NCBI GenBank assembly: GCA_031841125.1
Contig: CM063106.1
Coordinates: forward strand, 15,624,001-15,688,000
Source of the DNA: Acanthococcus lagerstroemiae
Lineage: Eukaryota; Arthropoda; Insecta; Hemiptera; Eriococcidae
DNA length: 64,000 nt
Reading direction: 5' to 3'
Both the position numbers and the translations under genes were made by a program. This document shows positions 1 through 11,941 of this stretch, one piece after another. The notes under the pieces were generated by a model. The model was not told the DNA's origin. It ran no database searches and saw only the letters and a program-made list of their open reading frames with translations. Every line of letters starts with the position of its first letter. The stretch's first letter is position 1.

Positions 1-6
1 ATTCTT

Positions 7-58
7 AGAGAGATAGAGATAGAGAGAGAGAGGGAGAGAGAGAGAGAGAGAGAGAGAG
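7..58. repeat. (GA)n microsatellite
   Basis: Nearly pure GA dinucleotide run with a few GATA and GGGA interruptions. Confidence 0.95.
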
Positions 59-60
59 TG

Positions 61-1520
61 CTGAAATTCTGAAATCTCATTTACAGTGACGAAATGAGGT
101 CCGGATTCTGCGATAAGTTCAATCAAATTAGGAGACTACCGGAAGGCCAAAATGGTTTTTTAAAAAACTAAGATAATCACCTATTCTTACCCAAACAGAC
201 GATTTTATTAGCGCCCCACATAAGTGACAAAAAAATCTCACTATTTTGGGAGGGAGGTTAGCCGTAAGATGATTTTCCCGGGGATCTTATGTTACCGGTA
301 ATGTATATAATTAGTTAAACTACGTACATAACGCCACAAAATACTTACCAATTTGCTGCCCCTTCATCCTTTCTCTTATTGACAGATCGGGGTGAGATTC
401 AGAAGAATCTGCATCGTCATTTATATTCTTCTCATTTGGTATTTTAAGCCCTGTCGTCTTCAAAGACCATCACGCAGAGGCCAAAAACAATCAAAAGTCC
501 AGAATCCTCACAATTCATAGCCCTTGGTAAGCGTTCTTTGTAACCAGGCTAAAACTTTGAATTAGTATGTTAACAGACAAAAGTTAAGGAGTTTACAAAT
601 TTTCAGACAATTACTTCGTAAAAATAGGAATTCGGAGCCAGAAACTAGTGAGCATTTTAATGAAATTATACACTTTAACTAAGTTTCCCTAATAAAGGAA
701 TTGAAGATAAAAAATTTGTAATAACTATTATTGCTCAATAAGATATTTGATTTCAAATTAATGAATATCCAAGAAAAGAAATTATTATGAAAGTTAAAAA
801 TATTAATATTCCAGTTATTCATATATTTAAATTTATTAGTGTTTTAAATATTAAATTTCGTTTTAGATGGAATAAAATTAATTATACAGTTTAACAGTAA
901 CATAATACAAGAAGAAATGACATTATGTGACGGGGACTCTGCGATTGGCTGCTAGAATTTGACGAATTCCGACTTTTTCTAACAACATTGGGAATTGGGG
1001 TGAGACACCCTCTCATCATATCCTACATCGCTTTAGCCTTAACTGAATCGACGGTCTATATGTAATTTTCTCAAATAATTTGATGACTGGCTGGAAATAT
1101 TTTCCACCGCAGTTGAAGTCCACCCATACATATCTAAGGTTCTATTGACTTGACCAATAAAAGCACAGCTAATTCAAAATATTTTTGTATTTTTAATAAA
1201 CCATCCGTAACAATTTTTAAAATCAGTATTTGATAACAAAGTATTGTGTACGATATAATATAAGCGAGGGGGACAAAAATGATAGGATAGTATAAAAGTA
1301 CATATTATATACGAGTATATTGAGAATGGAACACGATGACTGGGATATTGCTTCGGAATGTAGTGGTCCGATATGTAAATTAAGTCGAGTATCGAGAGCT
1401 ATCGAAGGCTTTGCATTTTCTGACTCGTACTATGAGCATGTGAGCGAGGAGACGGAACTTACTCAGGGGCCGCAGTTCACGGAACTTTATTCAAAAATAA
1501 TGAGCTCGTTACCATATTAT
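61..1520. other. Non-coding host sequence, no gene seen
   Basis: No convincing exon or repeat. About 660-900 is notably AT-rich and full of stops on both strands. A 107-codon open frame starting at 1325 runs into the foldback repeat that follows and has no family features. Confidence 0.6.
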
Positions 1521-1741
1521 GCGCAAAGACCCGGCCAATTACCCGCGGAAAAGTTACCCTTTTGTAACCCTTCGATTACCCGGGTAACTGATGGGTTTCC
1601 GAGGGTAACTGGTAATCCTATAGTTACCCAAGTAGCCCTGTAGTCATCCGCCAGTTACCCTCGGAAACCCTTCAGTTACCCGGGTAATCCAAGGGTTACA
1701 AAAGGGTAACGTTTCGGCGGGTAAGTAGCGGGCTTTTGCGC
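1521..1741. mobile_element. Foldback element, GTTACCC family, copy 1
   Basis: Two arms of about 92 bp (1521-1612 and 1651-1741) are reverse complements with only a few mismatches, around a 38 bp centre. Both arms carry repeated GTTACCC/GGGTAAC units and end in GCGCAAA/TTTGCGC. It is non-coding and can fold into one long hairpin. Related copies lie at 2723-2869 and from 2867 onward. Confidence 0.85.
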
Positions 1742-2722
1742 ACCGGGTAAACGCTCCCTGCTTTCATTTCGAAATCGGTTGTGTGACTGACACCAGAGAG
1801 CTCTAATTTTTTCGTTAGCAAATGAATGAATGCGGTTCCGTTCCGCTCTTCAGCAGCACATTCGGTTCATCATTTATATTGCCGTACGTAGTTATCGATG
1901 CACACATTCTAAACTTCAGAAAATTGAACTAAAATACGCGAGGAAGGTAATCGATCGTAATGAATACGATAATATAAATTAGAGAGACATTTTCGATCCT
2001 CGTCGTCACGTACGATGCAGTCTCAATTTAAAAAAATTATTTAACAAGCGCGTTAACGTAAGGTATCAAAATCTTACGTCGAATCCGCGAAGAAAACTCG
2101 TAAAAATAAAATTCATCACAGATTTGTGAGAAATTTCGTAGCCGTCGTAACTCCGATAATCGTAGAACATGCGAAAACCAGTTTCACGTACGACTGGTAA
2201 TGCAAAGTGAGACTTCGGTTCGGTGACAGTTTAGTCGAATAGTTGGCTTTATTTGCGATATTACCATTATTTGGATAGTAAGAATATCCGTTGCTGTTCT
2301 CGTATTGACGATTATTGTATTTTTCCTCTAATTTTTCGTCGTATGCGGCGTTCGGATGCTGTGTGGGCCCCGGAATTTCTGCAACAGTTAGGAAAAGAAC
2401 AAATCATTAGTGGCTGAGTGAAAAGAACGAAGCCAACTGAGAAATGAACTAGTCAGATTATGAACAGTTTCGAAACAGGACAATTGAAGTGTTACGGTCA
2501 AAATTGGTGGTTAATACTCGCGGATAAAGTCTGTTGCAAACTTACACATACAATTTTGATACTACATTGTTCAATTTCTACGTTATTCCGGCTTCGAGTT
2601 GTCCGTGATATACGTATGAACTTAACGAGGTTCGGGCAAAATTCACTAGCGAACCAGATTAGGTAGAAGTAAGACCCAAGCAAGTGAAAATCGCTATGTC
2701 CAGTCTTACACGATCCACCTTT
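1742..2722. other. Non-coding host sequence, no gene seen
   Basis: No repeat or exon recognised. Short opposing frames near 2460-2680 are shadows of each other and carry no motif. Confidence 0.6.
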
Positions 2723-2869
2723 CCCGATACGCAGAATCCCGCCAGTTACCCGGGTAACTAAAGGGGAACCAATGGGAACTGATGAGTTTCTGGGTAATCT
2801 GAGAATAAGAGAGTTGAAAATGGGTAACTTTTCCGAGGGGAACTGGAGGGTAACTGATTGCGTATCGGG
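2723..2869. mobile_element. Foldback element, GTTACCC family, copy 2
   Basis: The ends CCCGATACGCAGAATC and GATTGCGTATCGGG are complementary. The interior has degenerate GTTACCC/GGGTAAC units like copy 1. A third copy starts immediately after (about 2867-2950) and is interrupted. Confidence 0.75.
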
Positions 2870-4622
2870 ATGCGCAAAATCCCGCCAGCAGTTACCCGGC
2901 TAACTCCAGGGAAACCAAGGATAACTGATGGGTTTCTGGGTAAGATGAGGGCAGTGTTGGGCAGTATCTATACACATTTTGTATTCGTAACTACAGATAC
3001 AATATTCGAATACAGCTACTAAGTACTGTATCTGTATAGTTGTATCCGTTTACAATCGTACAACTACTGTATTTGTAGTTGAATTCGTTCACAAATACAA
3101 CTACTGTATCTGTAATTGTATTTTTTTTTTCAACATATCCGAAAATTTTCTCACCTCAAAGAACACATGATAGAAAAATTTTCAAAAATTGGGAAAAAAA
3201 AAATCAGAAACTTCATAATTTTCAGAATTCGGAAAATATCAAAAATTTAAAGTTCACAACTATTTTTCACTCAATTTTTTAAGCCGTGTTCAAATTCGTT
3301 GTTCAAATTTGGCGGCGACGCTCCGTTTCCGAGGATCCGAGCATTCAAAAACGTTGGCGAAATTGTTCAAAATGACTGTATAGCTCAATTTTGACGACGG
3401 ATTTTAATTTATCACCATAAATGAAGTAATTAGCACCATTCTTGAGGCCGAGGCTCTCCGAAAATTTTTTCGTCCCAAAATATACAACACGGTAGAGAAG
3501 TTTTCAAACTTGGAAAAAATCATATTTGAACAACAAATTTGAACTGAGCGTTAAAAATTGAGTGGAAAACAGTCGTGAACTTGAAATTTTTGATTTATTT
3601 TCAATTTTGAAAATTTTTTGTCATGTGATTTTTGGGGCGAAACATTTTCGGAGAGCTTCGGCCTCAGAAATGGTGCTAGTTACTTTACAAATATTTCTCG
3701 TGACAAATTCAAATCCGTCGTCAAAATTGAGCGACGGTCATTTTTTGATCAATTTCATCAACATTTTGGAACGTAAACTCGAAACGGAGCGTCACCGCCA
3801 ACTTTGAACTCGGCGTGAAAAACTGAGCTAAAAACAGTCGCGAACTTGGAATTTTTGACTTTTTTCCAATTTGGAAAATTTCTCCATCATCTAATGTTTT
3901 TTGGGGTGAAAAAATTATCGGGGGGCTTGGCCTCGGGAATGATGCTAATTACTTCATTTCTCGTGACAAATTCAAATCCGTTGTCAAAGTTGAGCTACAG
4001 TCATTTCTCGACCAATTTCACCTACATTTTGGCACGTATCTCTGAAACAGAGCGTCACCGCAAAATTTTATTTGAACTAAGTGTGAAGACGTAAACTTAA
4101 AAGTCTGATTTTTTCCAATTTTAAAAATTTTTCTATCATGTGATTCTTGAGGCATAACATTTTCGGAGAGCTTCGACCTCGAGAACGGTGCTAATTACTG
4201 AATTTCTCGCGACAAATTCAAATCCGTGGCCAAAATTGAGCCAGAGACATTTGTTGACCAATTTGACCAACATTTTGGAGGGACACCGCCAAATTTGAAG
4301 AACGAATTTGAACTCAGCGTGGAAAATTGAGTGGGCAGCATTCGTTAATTTACAATTTTTGACTATTTTTCAACTTTGAAAATTTCTCTATCATTTTTTG
4401 TGTTCTTTGGTGCGAAAAATTTTTTGGAAACCTCGGTCTCGGGAATGGTGCCAGTTACTTAAATTCAAATCCGTCATCAAAACTGAGCTGCAATAATTTT
4501 TTGTGAAAAAGTATCTGTATGCGTCTTCTTACGAATACAGCTACTCTATTTATATTCGCGAATATGAACGAATACAAACTACAATATTGTAGCTGTAAGG
4601 CTGTAACTGATTGCGCATCGAG
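2867..4622. mobile_element. Third GTTACCC foldback copy split by a satellite-bearing insertion
   Basis: The 5' arm (2867-2950) matches copy 2. A 20 bp piece of the matching 3' end (GTAACTGATTGCGCATCGAG) is at about 4603-4622. Between them is an insertion starting CAGTGTTGGGC at 2952 (a hAT-like start). It has TACAGATAC/GTATCTGTA-rich ends at about 2970-3120 and 4505-4600, and a tandem array in the middle. The reading as a nested insertion is inferred from order; no target duplication was confirmed. Confidence 0.55.
3150..4490. repeat. Satellite-like array, unit about 250-285 bp, one block inverted
   Basis: Degenerate units share 'TTTTCGGAGAGCTTCGGCCT', 'CTCGTGACAAATTCAAATCC' and 'GGAGCGTCACCGCCAA'. 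Three to four units run in one direction from about 3555 to 4490. The stretch 3150-3520 carries the same motifs on the opposite strand. Short open frames here (about 3562-4094) repeat the unit and are not genes. Confidence 0.8.
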
Positions 4623-4935
4623 TTAGGAGCTCACACAAAACCCCTCACCCCACCGGGTATTCTTTCCCTCACTGTTGCCACTCTACAGTCACAACTGCGG
4701 ACAGTTGAAATTACCCTGAGCCATGTTGCCAACTCGAGATTCACAAAGGTCCTAAAAACATGGAAAACAGCTGACAAAAATTGCTAGATATACTTTCGGT
4801 TTTCAAAAGCTGCTTGATAATATTCAAATTTGTTTTAAAAAATGCCTAATATTTTGTTAAAGAGTGCGAATTGAAGAAATATGTGGTAAATTTTTCTGAA
4901 AAGATGGTACTAGCCACTCAAAAAAATTTCCAAAT
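4623..4935. other. Non-coding sequence, no gene seen
   Basis: About 310 bp between the foldback complex and the MULE remnant; nothing recognised. Confidence 0.5.
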
Positions 4936-5290
4936 TCAACACCGTGGTTGGTAAAGGGTCATTTTCTCGAGCAGTTTCCCGACAGACTGTTTTCCCGTCC
5001 CCGACAAACAATTTTCAGACAGCTCGAATCCCGACAGGTCAGGATGATGTTTTGCTACAAGCACTCTGAACCTGTTGTGCCAACCTTCACTAACATTGTT
5101 AGTTCTGTGAGAATTAGCCAATATCACATCACGCTAATTCCATATTTACGGTTTGCACCTGGGTGGCACAGTTCGTCGTTGACCTCTAGCGGGTGTTCCG
5201 CGTATGTAATTGGTGTCGAAGTAGTTGTACAAAGGAAGAATTTCCATTGCTGCATCGTCAACCCACACAACTTCTGCCACTAGGACGTCA
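4936..5290 (-). pseudogene. Mutator-like (MULE) transposase C-terminal remnant
   Basis: Read on the minus strand, a 63-residue frame contains HRTNNVSEGWHNRF followed by a VAKHHPDL stretch. This is the pattern at the end of the MULE transposase domain in insect FLYWCH/MULE proteins. Upstream in the same direction (about 5130-5290) lies a further fragment with YFDTNYIRGTPARGQRR, also typical of the segment just before that motif. A stop and frame change separate the pieces, so the gene is dead. It abuts the LINE remnant on its upstream side. Assignment rests on motif memory. Confidence 0.6.
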
Positions 5291-5329
5291 GCAAAAGCTA
5301 ATGCCGTGTGGGTGTATGTCTGGATACTC

Positions 5330-7050
5330 CGGTCGTCCTCATCTTTGTACCTCTGCTGTAATCCCAGCGCCCGTACGTGCCAGTAAACGTTCTCTGTACA
5401 GAGCGCAATCTCCGCTCCCTCTAGAAGAAAGGAAAAGGGTTGTACCGTCGACAGCGTCTGTCTTCTCGGCTGCTAGGCACAACCCTGCCGACTCGATCCA
5501 ACGACTCACTGCCTCCAGTTCCGCGTTCACCTTGCTTTCAAGGGTGGCCACGTCGTCTTCGACTGCGACCACCAGGGTGTCATCGGCGTAGCAGATGACG
5601 TTCACCCCTGGTGGTACCTTTGCTCGCAGGATGCCGTAAAACGCGATGTTCCATAGGAGTGGACCGAGGACTGATCCCTACGGAACACTGCACGACATCT
5701 CCCGCTGCACCACACCCGTAGGGGTTTCCGCGTGAATTCTCCGCCCACGGAAATAGTCCTGGATAATTTCGCGTACGTACACGGGTACTGATGCGTTCTC
5801 CAGTGCCTCCAGTACGAGTATGCGTGTCCATGGCATCGTATTGAACGCATTCTGTATGTCGGAGCTGACGGATCCACCGAATTGGAGCTTTTGGATCGCT
5901 GACTGTGCCAGTTTCTTCAGCTTCCCGGCGGAATTAATTGTTGAACCCATACTGGTTGGCCTCAATGCCCCCCTCCCCCGAAAGTGTTTCTCCTGCCTGT
6001 TTGCAATGGTAGACTTGAAGATCTTGCCCATGGTATCAAGCAAACCCAACGGTCTGGATGAAGCTAGCCTGCCAACTGGTTTCCTGGCTTTTACAACAGC
6101 ACTAGGTAAGTTATCTTCCATCGGACTGGGAATACTGCTTCGCGTAACGTTGCATTGAAGACTACAGCCAGTATTCCCGGGCCCGCCTGATGAATGAAGT
6201 ACCACGCACTGTTTGGTATTCCATCTGGTCCTGGCACTTTCTTTGCTTTCCTTCGTATTCGGTCCACTGCCGTGTCGATTTCGGCTGCTAACAGTGCCAC
6301 TGGTGCTGGGCGCTGCGGAAAAAGGTGGTCCACAATCCGTTCCACAGCGCTCGACTCCATACGCTCGGTTATGGGAGGGCCTCCATCTTTTTCATCACTA
6401 TCCGATAAGGTTTTCCAAAGGGATCCTCCTCCACCTGGCTGCACAGCTCTCCCCAGCATCTCAACTGGCTCTGTCGGATTGCAGTCTTCAGGCTTCTCCG
6501 TGCGCGCTGGTATTCCTCGGTCACCTGTTGCGTCTCCTCACGGCCACATGTACGCTGATATCTTCTGCGTAATTGGTTTGCCTCAGACTTCAGATGGGAA
6601 ATGTCCACGGTCCGCCAGTATGTTTCTCCTTTCTTCCTTGGTGGACCACGGCGGGGAATTGCGGCATCGCAGGTGGTGGCTGCTCTTCGATGTAGCTTCT
6701 CTGCCGCCTCTTCCACGTCCGCACTCTCTTCTGCCTTTTCTCTGCCCCAACTGCTGACTAGCAAGGCTGACTCCAGCATGTCTTTGTCCAGCTTACTAGT
6801 CACCTATCTTCTCAGCTTCCTTGGAGTAGCGACCACTATCTCCCTTGTCACAGCAAAAGAGATGTAGTTACGATCGCTTCCCGACTCCTCTTCCAGCACC
6901 GCCCAGCCTTGGATCTATCTGGCTAGGCATTCTGAGGCAAACATCACGTCGATGTTCGACCCATATCCTTGATGGAAGCGGATATAGGTGGCGCTGTTGT
7001 TCATCGGCACCAAGCAGTGGCTCGTCGCAAACTCGCCCAGCAGCGCCATA
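5330..7050 (-). pseudogene. R1/Jockey-type non-LTR retrotransposon ORF2 remnant (endonuclease end plus reverse transcriptase)
   Basis: On the minus strand the order is the end of an APE-like endonuclease (about 6850-7050, including NYISFAVTR), a linker rich in Arg and Glu, then reverse transcriptase. RT blocks seen are VPGPDGIPN (about 6250), SSDIQNAFNTMPW (about 5830-5870), a GSVLGPLLWN block (about 5650-5690, in a shifted frame behind a stop) and the catalytic YADD (about 5590). The reading frame changes at least three times and contains stops, so no protein is made. Everything 3' of the early thumb region is missing. RT converts the element's RNA to cDNA at the insertion site; APE-type LINEs nick the target first. 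Clade placement between R1 and Jockey is uncertain. Confidence 0.85.
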
Positions 7051-7161
7051 GTATACTTGAAGAAGTATTTAGAAAAATGGACTGGTAGAGGAAAGGATTG
7101 AAGGTCGATGGTGAGTACTTAAGCAACTTGAGATTCGCGAATGACGTAGTAATAATTGCTA
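7051..7161 (+). pseudogene. RTE/CR1-like LINE reverse transcriptase, 5' piece of a split copy
   Basis: The plus-strand frame reads LEEVFRKMDW, then (after a stop) GEYLSNLRFANDVVIIA. This is the RT catalytic region in which the usual FADD has become FAND. The frame is cut at 7161 by a DNA transposon and resumes at 11942. Joining the two sides across a single TA restores a continuous frame, so this is one retroelement copy with a later insertion. The stop and the altered catalytic Asp show it was already dead or dying. Confidence 0.8.
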
Positions 7162-8526
7162 CCCTATTGACCAAATCCACTGAAATTTCGCTTACTCAGT
7201 TGCGGAAAGTTCAAATTTCCGCAAAAAATTCGAGGCAGATGCAGAATTCGGGAGCAGAACGTAGCGATTTTTCTGATTTTTCCGCTGCAGTATCTGCAGC
7301 GTCTCCAGAATTCCTGTCCATTATGTTGCGTTACGCTGCGATTATCTAACCCGCGGCGGGCGCGGATTTTACAATTACGCTGCATTCAGCAGCTTAAAAT
7401 AAAGCCGCAACTGATGCGTAATTTAAATATTGAGGCGTTCAGCTGCGAATAATGAACGTGCCTCAGTAGCGGACATTGCGGAATTTCTGTTCTGCCGCGA
7501 CTTTATCTGTTCCGCATCAATAGTGGCTGACGCAGAATAAAAGTTGAGGCGTTGTACCGCGACTATTCCACATTCCGCGGCAGTAACGATTAGTGCGAAA
7601 TATGAAAGTCGACACGTTCTACTGCGATCCTAATAACTGCTGCTGATCCAGAATTTTTTGGCCAGTAGCGTTTAGAAGCTGCAAATACAAAGCAGTGGCT
7701 GATGCGGAATTCAATATTGGAAGTGCTCCATTGTGACTGTGTATTCAATCTGCTGCACAGAATTTTTCTTAATATAGGCTAAAGGTACCGCAAAATTCAA
7801 TAATAAACAATAAAGGATCTGTAGTAATAATCCTCCCTTTAAACCTCCCTAAACCTCCCTTCCATCCTCATTGTCACCAAGAAAACATACCTGTAGAACA
7901 AATTTTTTTCTTGTGTCTCAAAAAATTCAAATCGTTTTGAATTTTTATTGACGCTCGGATCATTTTTATGGTCTCTGATCATTATAATGACGTTGTTCTG
8001 TGTACACGTTCTTTATTATTGACGCAGCGCTCGAAATGATTGACCATGTATAAATTCGCGTAAGTTGATTGGGTTGATATCAGTACATTTCAATGTTCTT
8101 TTTCGACTCCATTGTGATTTTCAAGATTCTCGCCGATTTCTACATTCTACATGACCAATCACAAGCCCCCAGTCAAAATATAGGCGACATACTAATAACG
8201 TAATTAATACGAATTAGCTATTTTACTGAACGTTTCTCCTTTCTCTTACAGTTATCCTGACTTCGATAACAAATAGTTACTGATAACAAACTAGTGACAC
8301 TAGCACGCCACCGTCCTGAAGAGTCCGAGATTATCTTTGTTTTTTTCCTGCCGCATGATCAAATAATGGTCCTGACCGTTCGAACATTCATAAAAAATAA
8401 GTTATTGCGGTGTCAGCACCACCATAGAAAAATAAACCATAATTATTAAATGAAACGATACTAGCGCACCACTGCAACTACTGCAGCTTTTATTTATTTA
8501 TTTTGCTCTGACGGTTGGGAATTTTC

Positions 8527-8590
8527 AGTTGAGTCAGTTGGGATTTTCACAATTTTTGACCCCCCCCTCCAGGAAAAACAGTACATCCCT
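8527..8590 (-). repeat. Fragment of the GGGACGTACCGA repeat family
   Basis: On the minus strand this matches the left end of the elements at 45331-46271 and 55541-55764 (TGTACTGTTTTTCCTGGAGG, then AAATTGTGAAAATCCCAACT). It is only a terminal fragment. Confidence 0.65.
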
Positions 8591-10007
8591 GCATATTCGG
8601 AGCCTTTCCAATAATACGACGAATATCCCGATGAACAGTTTCATTGTGGTTGCCTTGAAGTTGCGAAAGAGGAGATATTATATTGAACTACCCAAAACCA
8701 CAAAAATAACGGAAAATCGATTTTTTGACAGACCACGTTTCACCAGTTTCACCTTTCATGTACGAATGTAAATGTAGCGCAGTGCGCGATGATTTGGTTT
8801 CCCTATGTAGTCCCGTATGAATAATGCAGTTATAGGGGGGAGAATTCCGGAGCCCCATCAGTTGATGACAGACAGAAAAAATAGTAGGTAACGGTATAGC
8901 AAAAATTTTCCTAGCATTTCATGTAATTTTCCATCTGTGTCCTCTTCCCCCTAGTCCGTCCCTAAAAGTAGACATATTTGTCCGAGGCACCCTGTTGTCG
9001 AGAGCGGACATTAAAAATTTGAAAACCTGAGTATAATACCTATTTTTACCAACTCGAGCACCCGTAACCCATTTGATAATTTGAATGTGTATAAATTGGA
9101 ACAAAATAACTGTCAAACGACCGTTTGCTATTCATTTTATTTTACTTATGGCAGTGAGGTGTCGTCAAATTATCAAATATTTGATAACTGGACGGAGAAA
9201 GTCATCCAAGACTGATACAATAAGACAATAAGACATTATGAAAATCGAAAATGTTGACAAAAATTAACGTCGGAATTGAAAGTGTATGTCAAACCCGGTG
9301 TGACCCGTGACCAGATCGAACAGAAATTTGTTTGAACGTAGAGAAAGGCCCTTAACATGGGAACGTTATATGCCTTTCTTTCTTTACTATTTTCCAATAC
9401 TGCAGGCTGCGTAGCTGTCGGTCACTTAGCGTCGCCGAAGGCTAACTCGTCGTGTGATGTGTCGGATCTCGGATGTGTCGGCCGCTGTCCCGCTGGCCGA
9501 TTTGAAATGATAACGGAAAGTTTCGTGAATGTGGTGCAAACTTATGAAATTAAAGCTTTAAAATTGTTGCAATTACTGTCGTTCATGGGAAGATTTTTTC
9601 ACAAGGTCGTTTCCTAATATCGGTTATTTGCTAATGAAGAGAGGAACAAGTGATCAATCTATTTGATGAACTTGGTAAGTATTTACATTACCGGTAGCTG
9701 GTAGTACATACTATCTGACATCAGTTTCATATTGCACTGACATTTGTGTATTTGCATGAACACAGATTTATGACGAATGTAATCGCAGTTCCAACGTGCC
9801 AATTGTCCACTATTCAGCGATCCAAGTCGTCAGTTCACTCGTAAGATTCATGTTTCAATAAAATGCACGTTCAAAGGCTCGAGTATGGTGCAGGAACTTT
9901 CTGCTTGACGACTATTTTGGCAAAATTGCACTCGTATGACGAGCGTGCACTAACGAATGTCACGCAACAAATTTCCTTAACGTATCCGCATTTAATCAAT
10001 GTACAGT

Positions 10008-10052
10008 ACCGTTGAATACGTTCATTCTGAATGTATGAACGTATTCAACGGT
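10008..10052. repeat. Perfect short hairpin
   Basis: The 18-base arm ACCGTTGAATACGTTCAT at 10008-10025 is repeated exactly in reverse complement at 10035-10052 around a 9-base loop. It lies inside the 4.8 kb transposon. No function can be assigned. Confidence 0.8.
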
Positions 10053-10665
10053 ATTCGGAAATGAGATGTCGCTACTGCAAGATGCAGCAGCGTACCGTTT
10101 TGTCAGATTCAAATTAGATTCTCATTTCGGCATCGGTTTTGATTAACAAAAAAACTGAAGCCAGTCTCAAGTTCATTATGAAATGTGGTACATGGTACAA
10201 TTGACTAGTTCATGGACAATTGCTATCAGTTATCCAGGCGAGCGTTGTAAAGAAATTTTGTGAAATAGCTGTGTCTCAAAATTGTTTAATTTGTATGTAC
10301 TTTGTGTTCATATTTCTTTTTGGAAATGAAATAAAACCGAAAATATCAGAACTCTAACTTCGCGAATGAAATATTGTGAAACTGATACAAATGAAGTCGG
10401 TGGCTGAATGAACGAACCTCTAGTATTTATCATTGGTAGCGCGAATAGTTTGTCGTTGATAGGATTTCGTTGAACTCATTGCGGTTTCTGAAGTCAGTGG
10501 GCGGGTGTTTTTCCCTTCATGTGAAATTTCCCGTACAGTAGCGTTAGAAAGGGTGAATTCCGAATTCGACATCGTGAAAATCAATCTGATCTTAAAGTTC
10601 CTGGTTCAGAGTATTTCTTTGGCTGCGTGTACATTTTCATAGAGGGAATCGATATGGTGATTATT

Positions 10666-11167
10666 AGGTCTGTTCAGGCAGCGTACAGAAATTAATCTTG
10701 ATGATTTTTCTGTAAGTTCTGTACAAACGTCTCTGTTCGTTTCTGTAAGTTTCTGTAGTGCTGTTGTGTAATCGTTTTAGCGTATGCTCAAACACTTTTT
10801 CTGCACTTTCTGTTGAAATTTCCGATCAACGTTCATTTTCATGGATAAATCTCCACATAAAATAAAATTGAACAATTGCAAATCACCTTCAACGTTCTTT
10901 TATGAAATTATTTAATTGTTAGCAAATTTTTTATAAGGAATAACCAAAGTTTTTTTCCGTTCCAACTGTTCGCAAAAAAGTTACAGAAACTTACAGTACC
11001 TCCAGAGGTACTGTAGTTCTGCAAGTACAGAAACTTACAGAAACTCCAGAAAGTTGGTGCTCGAACATTCTCTCTGCAGTTACAGAAAGTGCAGAAAAGT
11101 TGCCCGAACGCACTTTCTGTACATTTTGTCAATTTTGGTAGTTTCTGTATGCTGCCCGAACAGACCT
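10666..11167. mobile_element. MITE, 502 bp, nested in the larger transposon
   Basis: The terminal inverted repeats AGGTCTGTTCAGGCAGCGTA and, at the other end in reverse complement, AGGTCTGTTCGGGCAGCATA extend for about 27 bp. The 3 bp sequence ATT directly borders each end (10663-10665 and 11168-11170). The interior has multiple CAGAAACTTACAGAAA-type units and a palindrome near 10994-11015, and no coding frame. A 3 bp duplication and this terminal pattern suggest a PIF/Harbinger-like element; that is a guess. Confidence 0.75.
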
Positions 11168-11941
11168 ATTTTGCTTCAACAGACGCTAATATTTTTTCCT
11201 GACGTCTTGGCCGTATTATATGGGGTTAGCAGGGCGTCCATTTAGTCACTTTTTTCTACAAAGGTCACTTCTTGCCACTCATTCTGTATACATTTCACTT
11301 TTCAATAATCTGTTCTCATGCTGAAAATTAAATTTTCAGATTCCAGAAATGCAGCCACCCAGCACGCGAATACGACGCGAAATTTATCTGAAAAACTTGC
11401 ATAAATTGTTCGTTTATTTTCAAATAAAAATTGTTTTCTTTCATACTAGCATCAGAAATTAATGAAAGTCGTCGTAGTATGCAATTGAAGAATATTCTGC
11501 TTTGTACAGCAGTGAAATATTAGTCGCTCCTGAACGCTGCTGAATAAAATTTTCTGCGCAGTTCTGCTTCCAATATAGTCCGCTCCGAGACGCTCCAGAG
11601 AAATAATTATGTGGCAGAATATAATTGATGAAACGTAGTGGAACGCTGCGGAAAATAGATTTTGTTCGAAGCAGAACTATGCGGAAATAGATTTTGTTCG
11701 AGGCGGAATAATGCGGAAATATGATTTTTTCCGCGTCAGTAGAGGAACAGAATTCCGCAGCTGAACGTTGCGTGATAGGAATACCGTACAGGATTGCGGA
11801 AACGGATTCAGTTTCTTCGCGACTGAAGTTGCGGAAATTATTTTCCGTTTCAGTAGCGAGAAAAAAGTGTCTCATTTTGCAGAAATTTTGAGACGCTGCG
11901 GAATTTTGCGGAATTTAAATGTAAAAATGGTCAATAGGGTA

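Larger units (their letters stand above)
7162..11939. mobile_element. TA-flanked DNA transposon (Tc1/mariner-type target), non-autonomous, 4.8 kb
   Basis: The ends are CCCTATTGACCA and its complement TGGTCAATAGGG, 12 bp inverted repeats bordered by TA on both sides (7160-7161 and 11940-11941). It interrupts a LINE reading frame that becomes continuous if the element and one TA are removed. That fixes both ends and the 2 bp duplication. About 600 bp inside each end (7180-7780 and 11460-11930) is filled with degenerate GCGGAA/TTCCGC-rich repeats in opposite orientation. No transposase frame is visible inside. A TA duplication fits the Tc1/mariner/IS630 group, but 4.8 kb without a transposase is large. 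The superfamily is an inference. Confidence 0.75.

Noticed and set aside
660..900. Nuclear mitochondrial insertion
   Set aside because: The AT-rich stretch looks mitochondrial in composition, but I could not match any mitochondrial gene or rRNA motif on either strand.
9357..9617. Secreted Cys-rich 86-codon protein
   Set aside because: Short frame inside a non-autonomous transposon; Cys spacing matches no family I know and there is no second copy or splice support.
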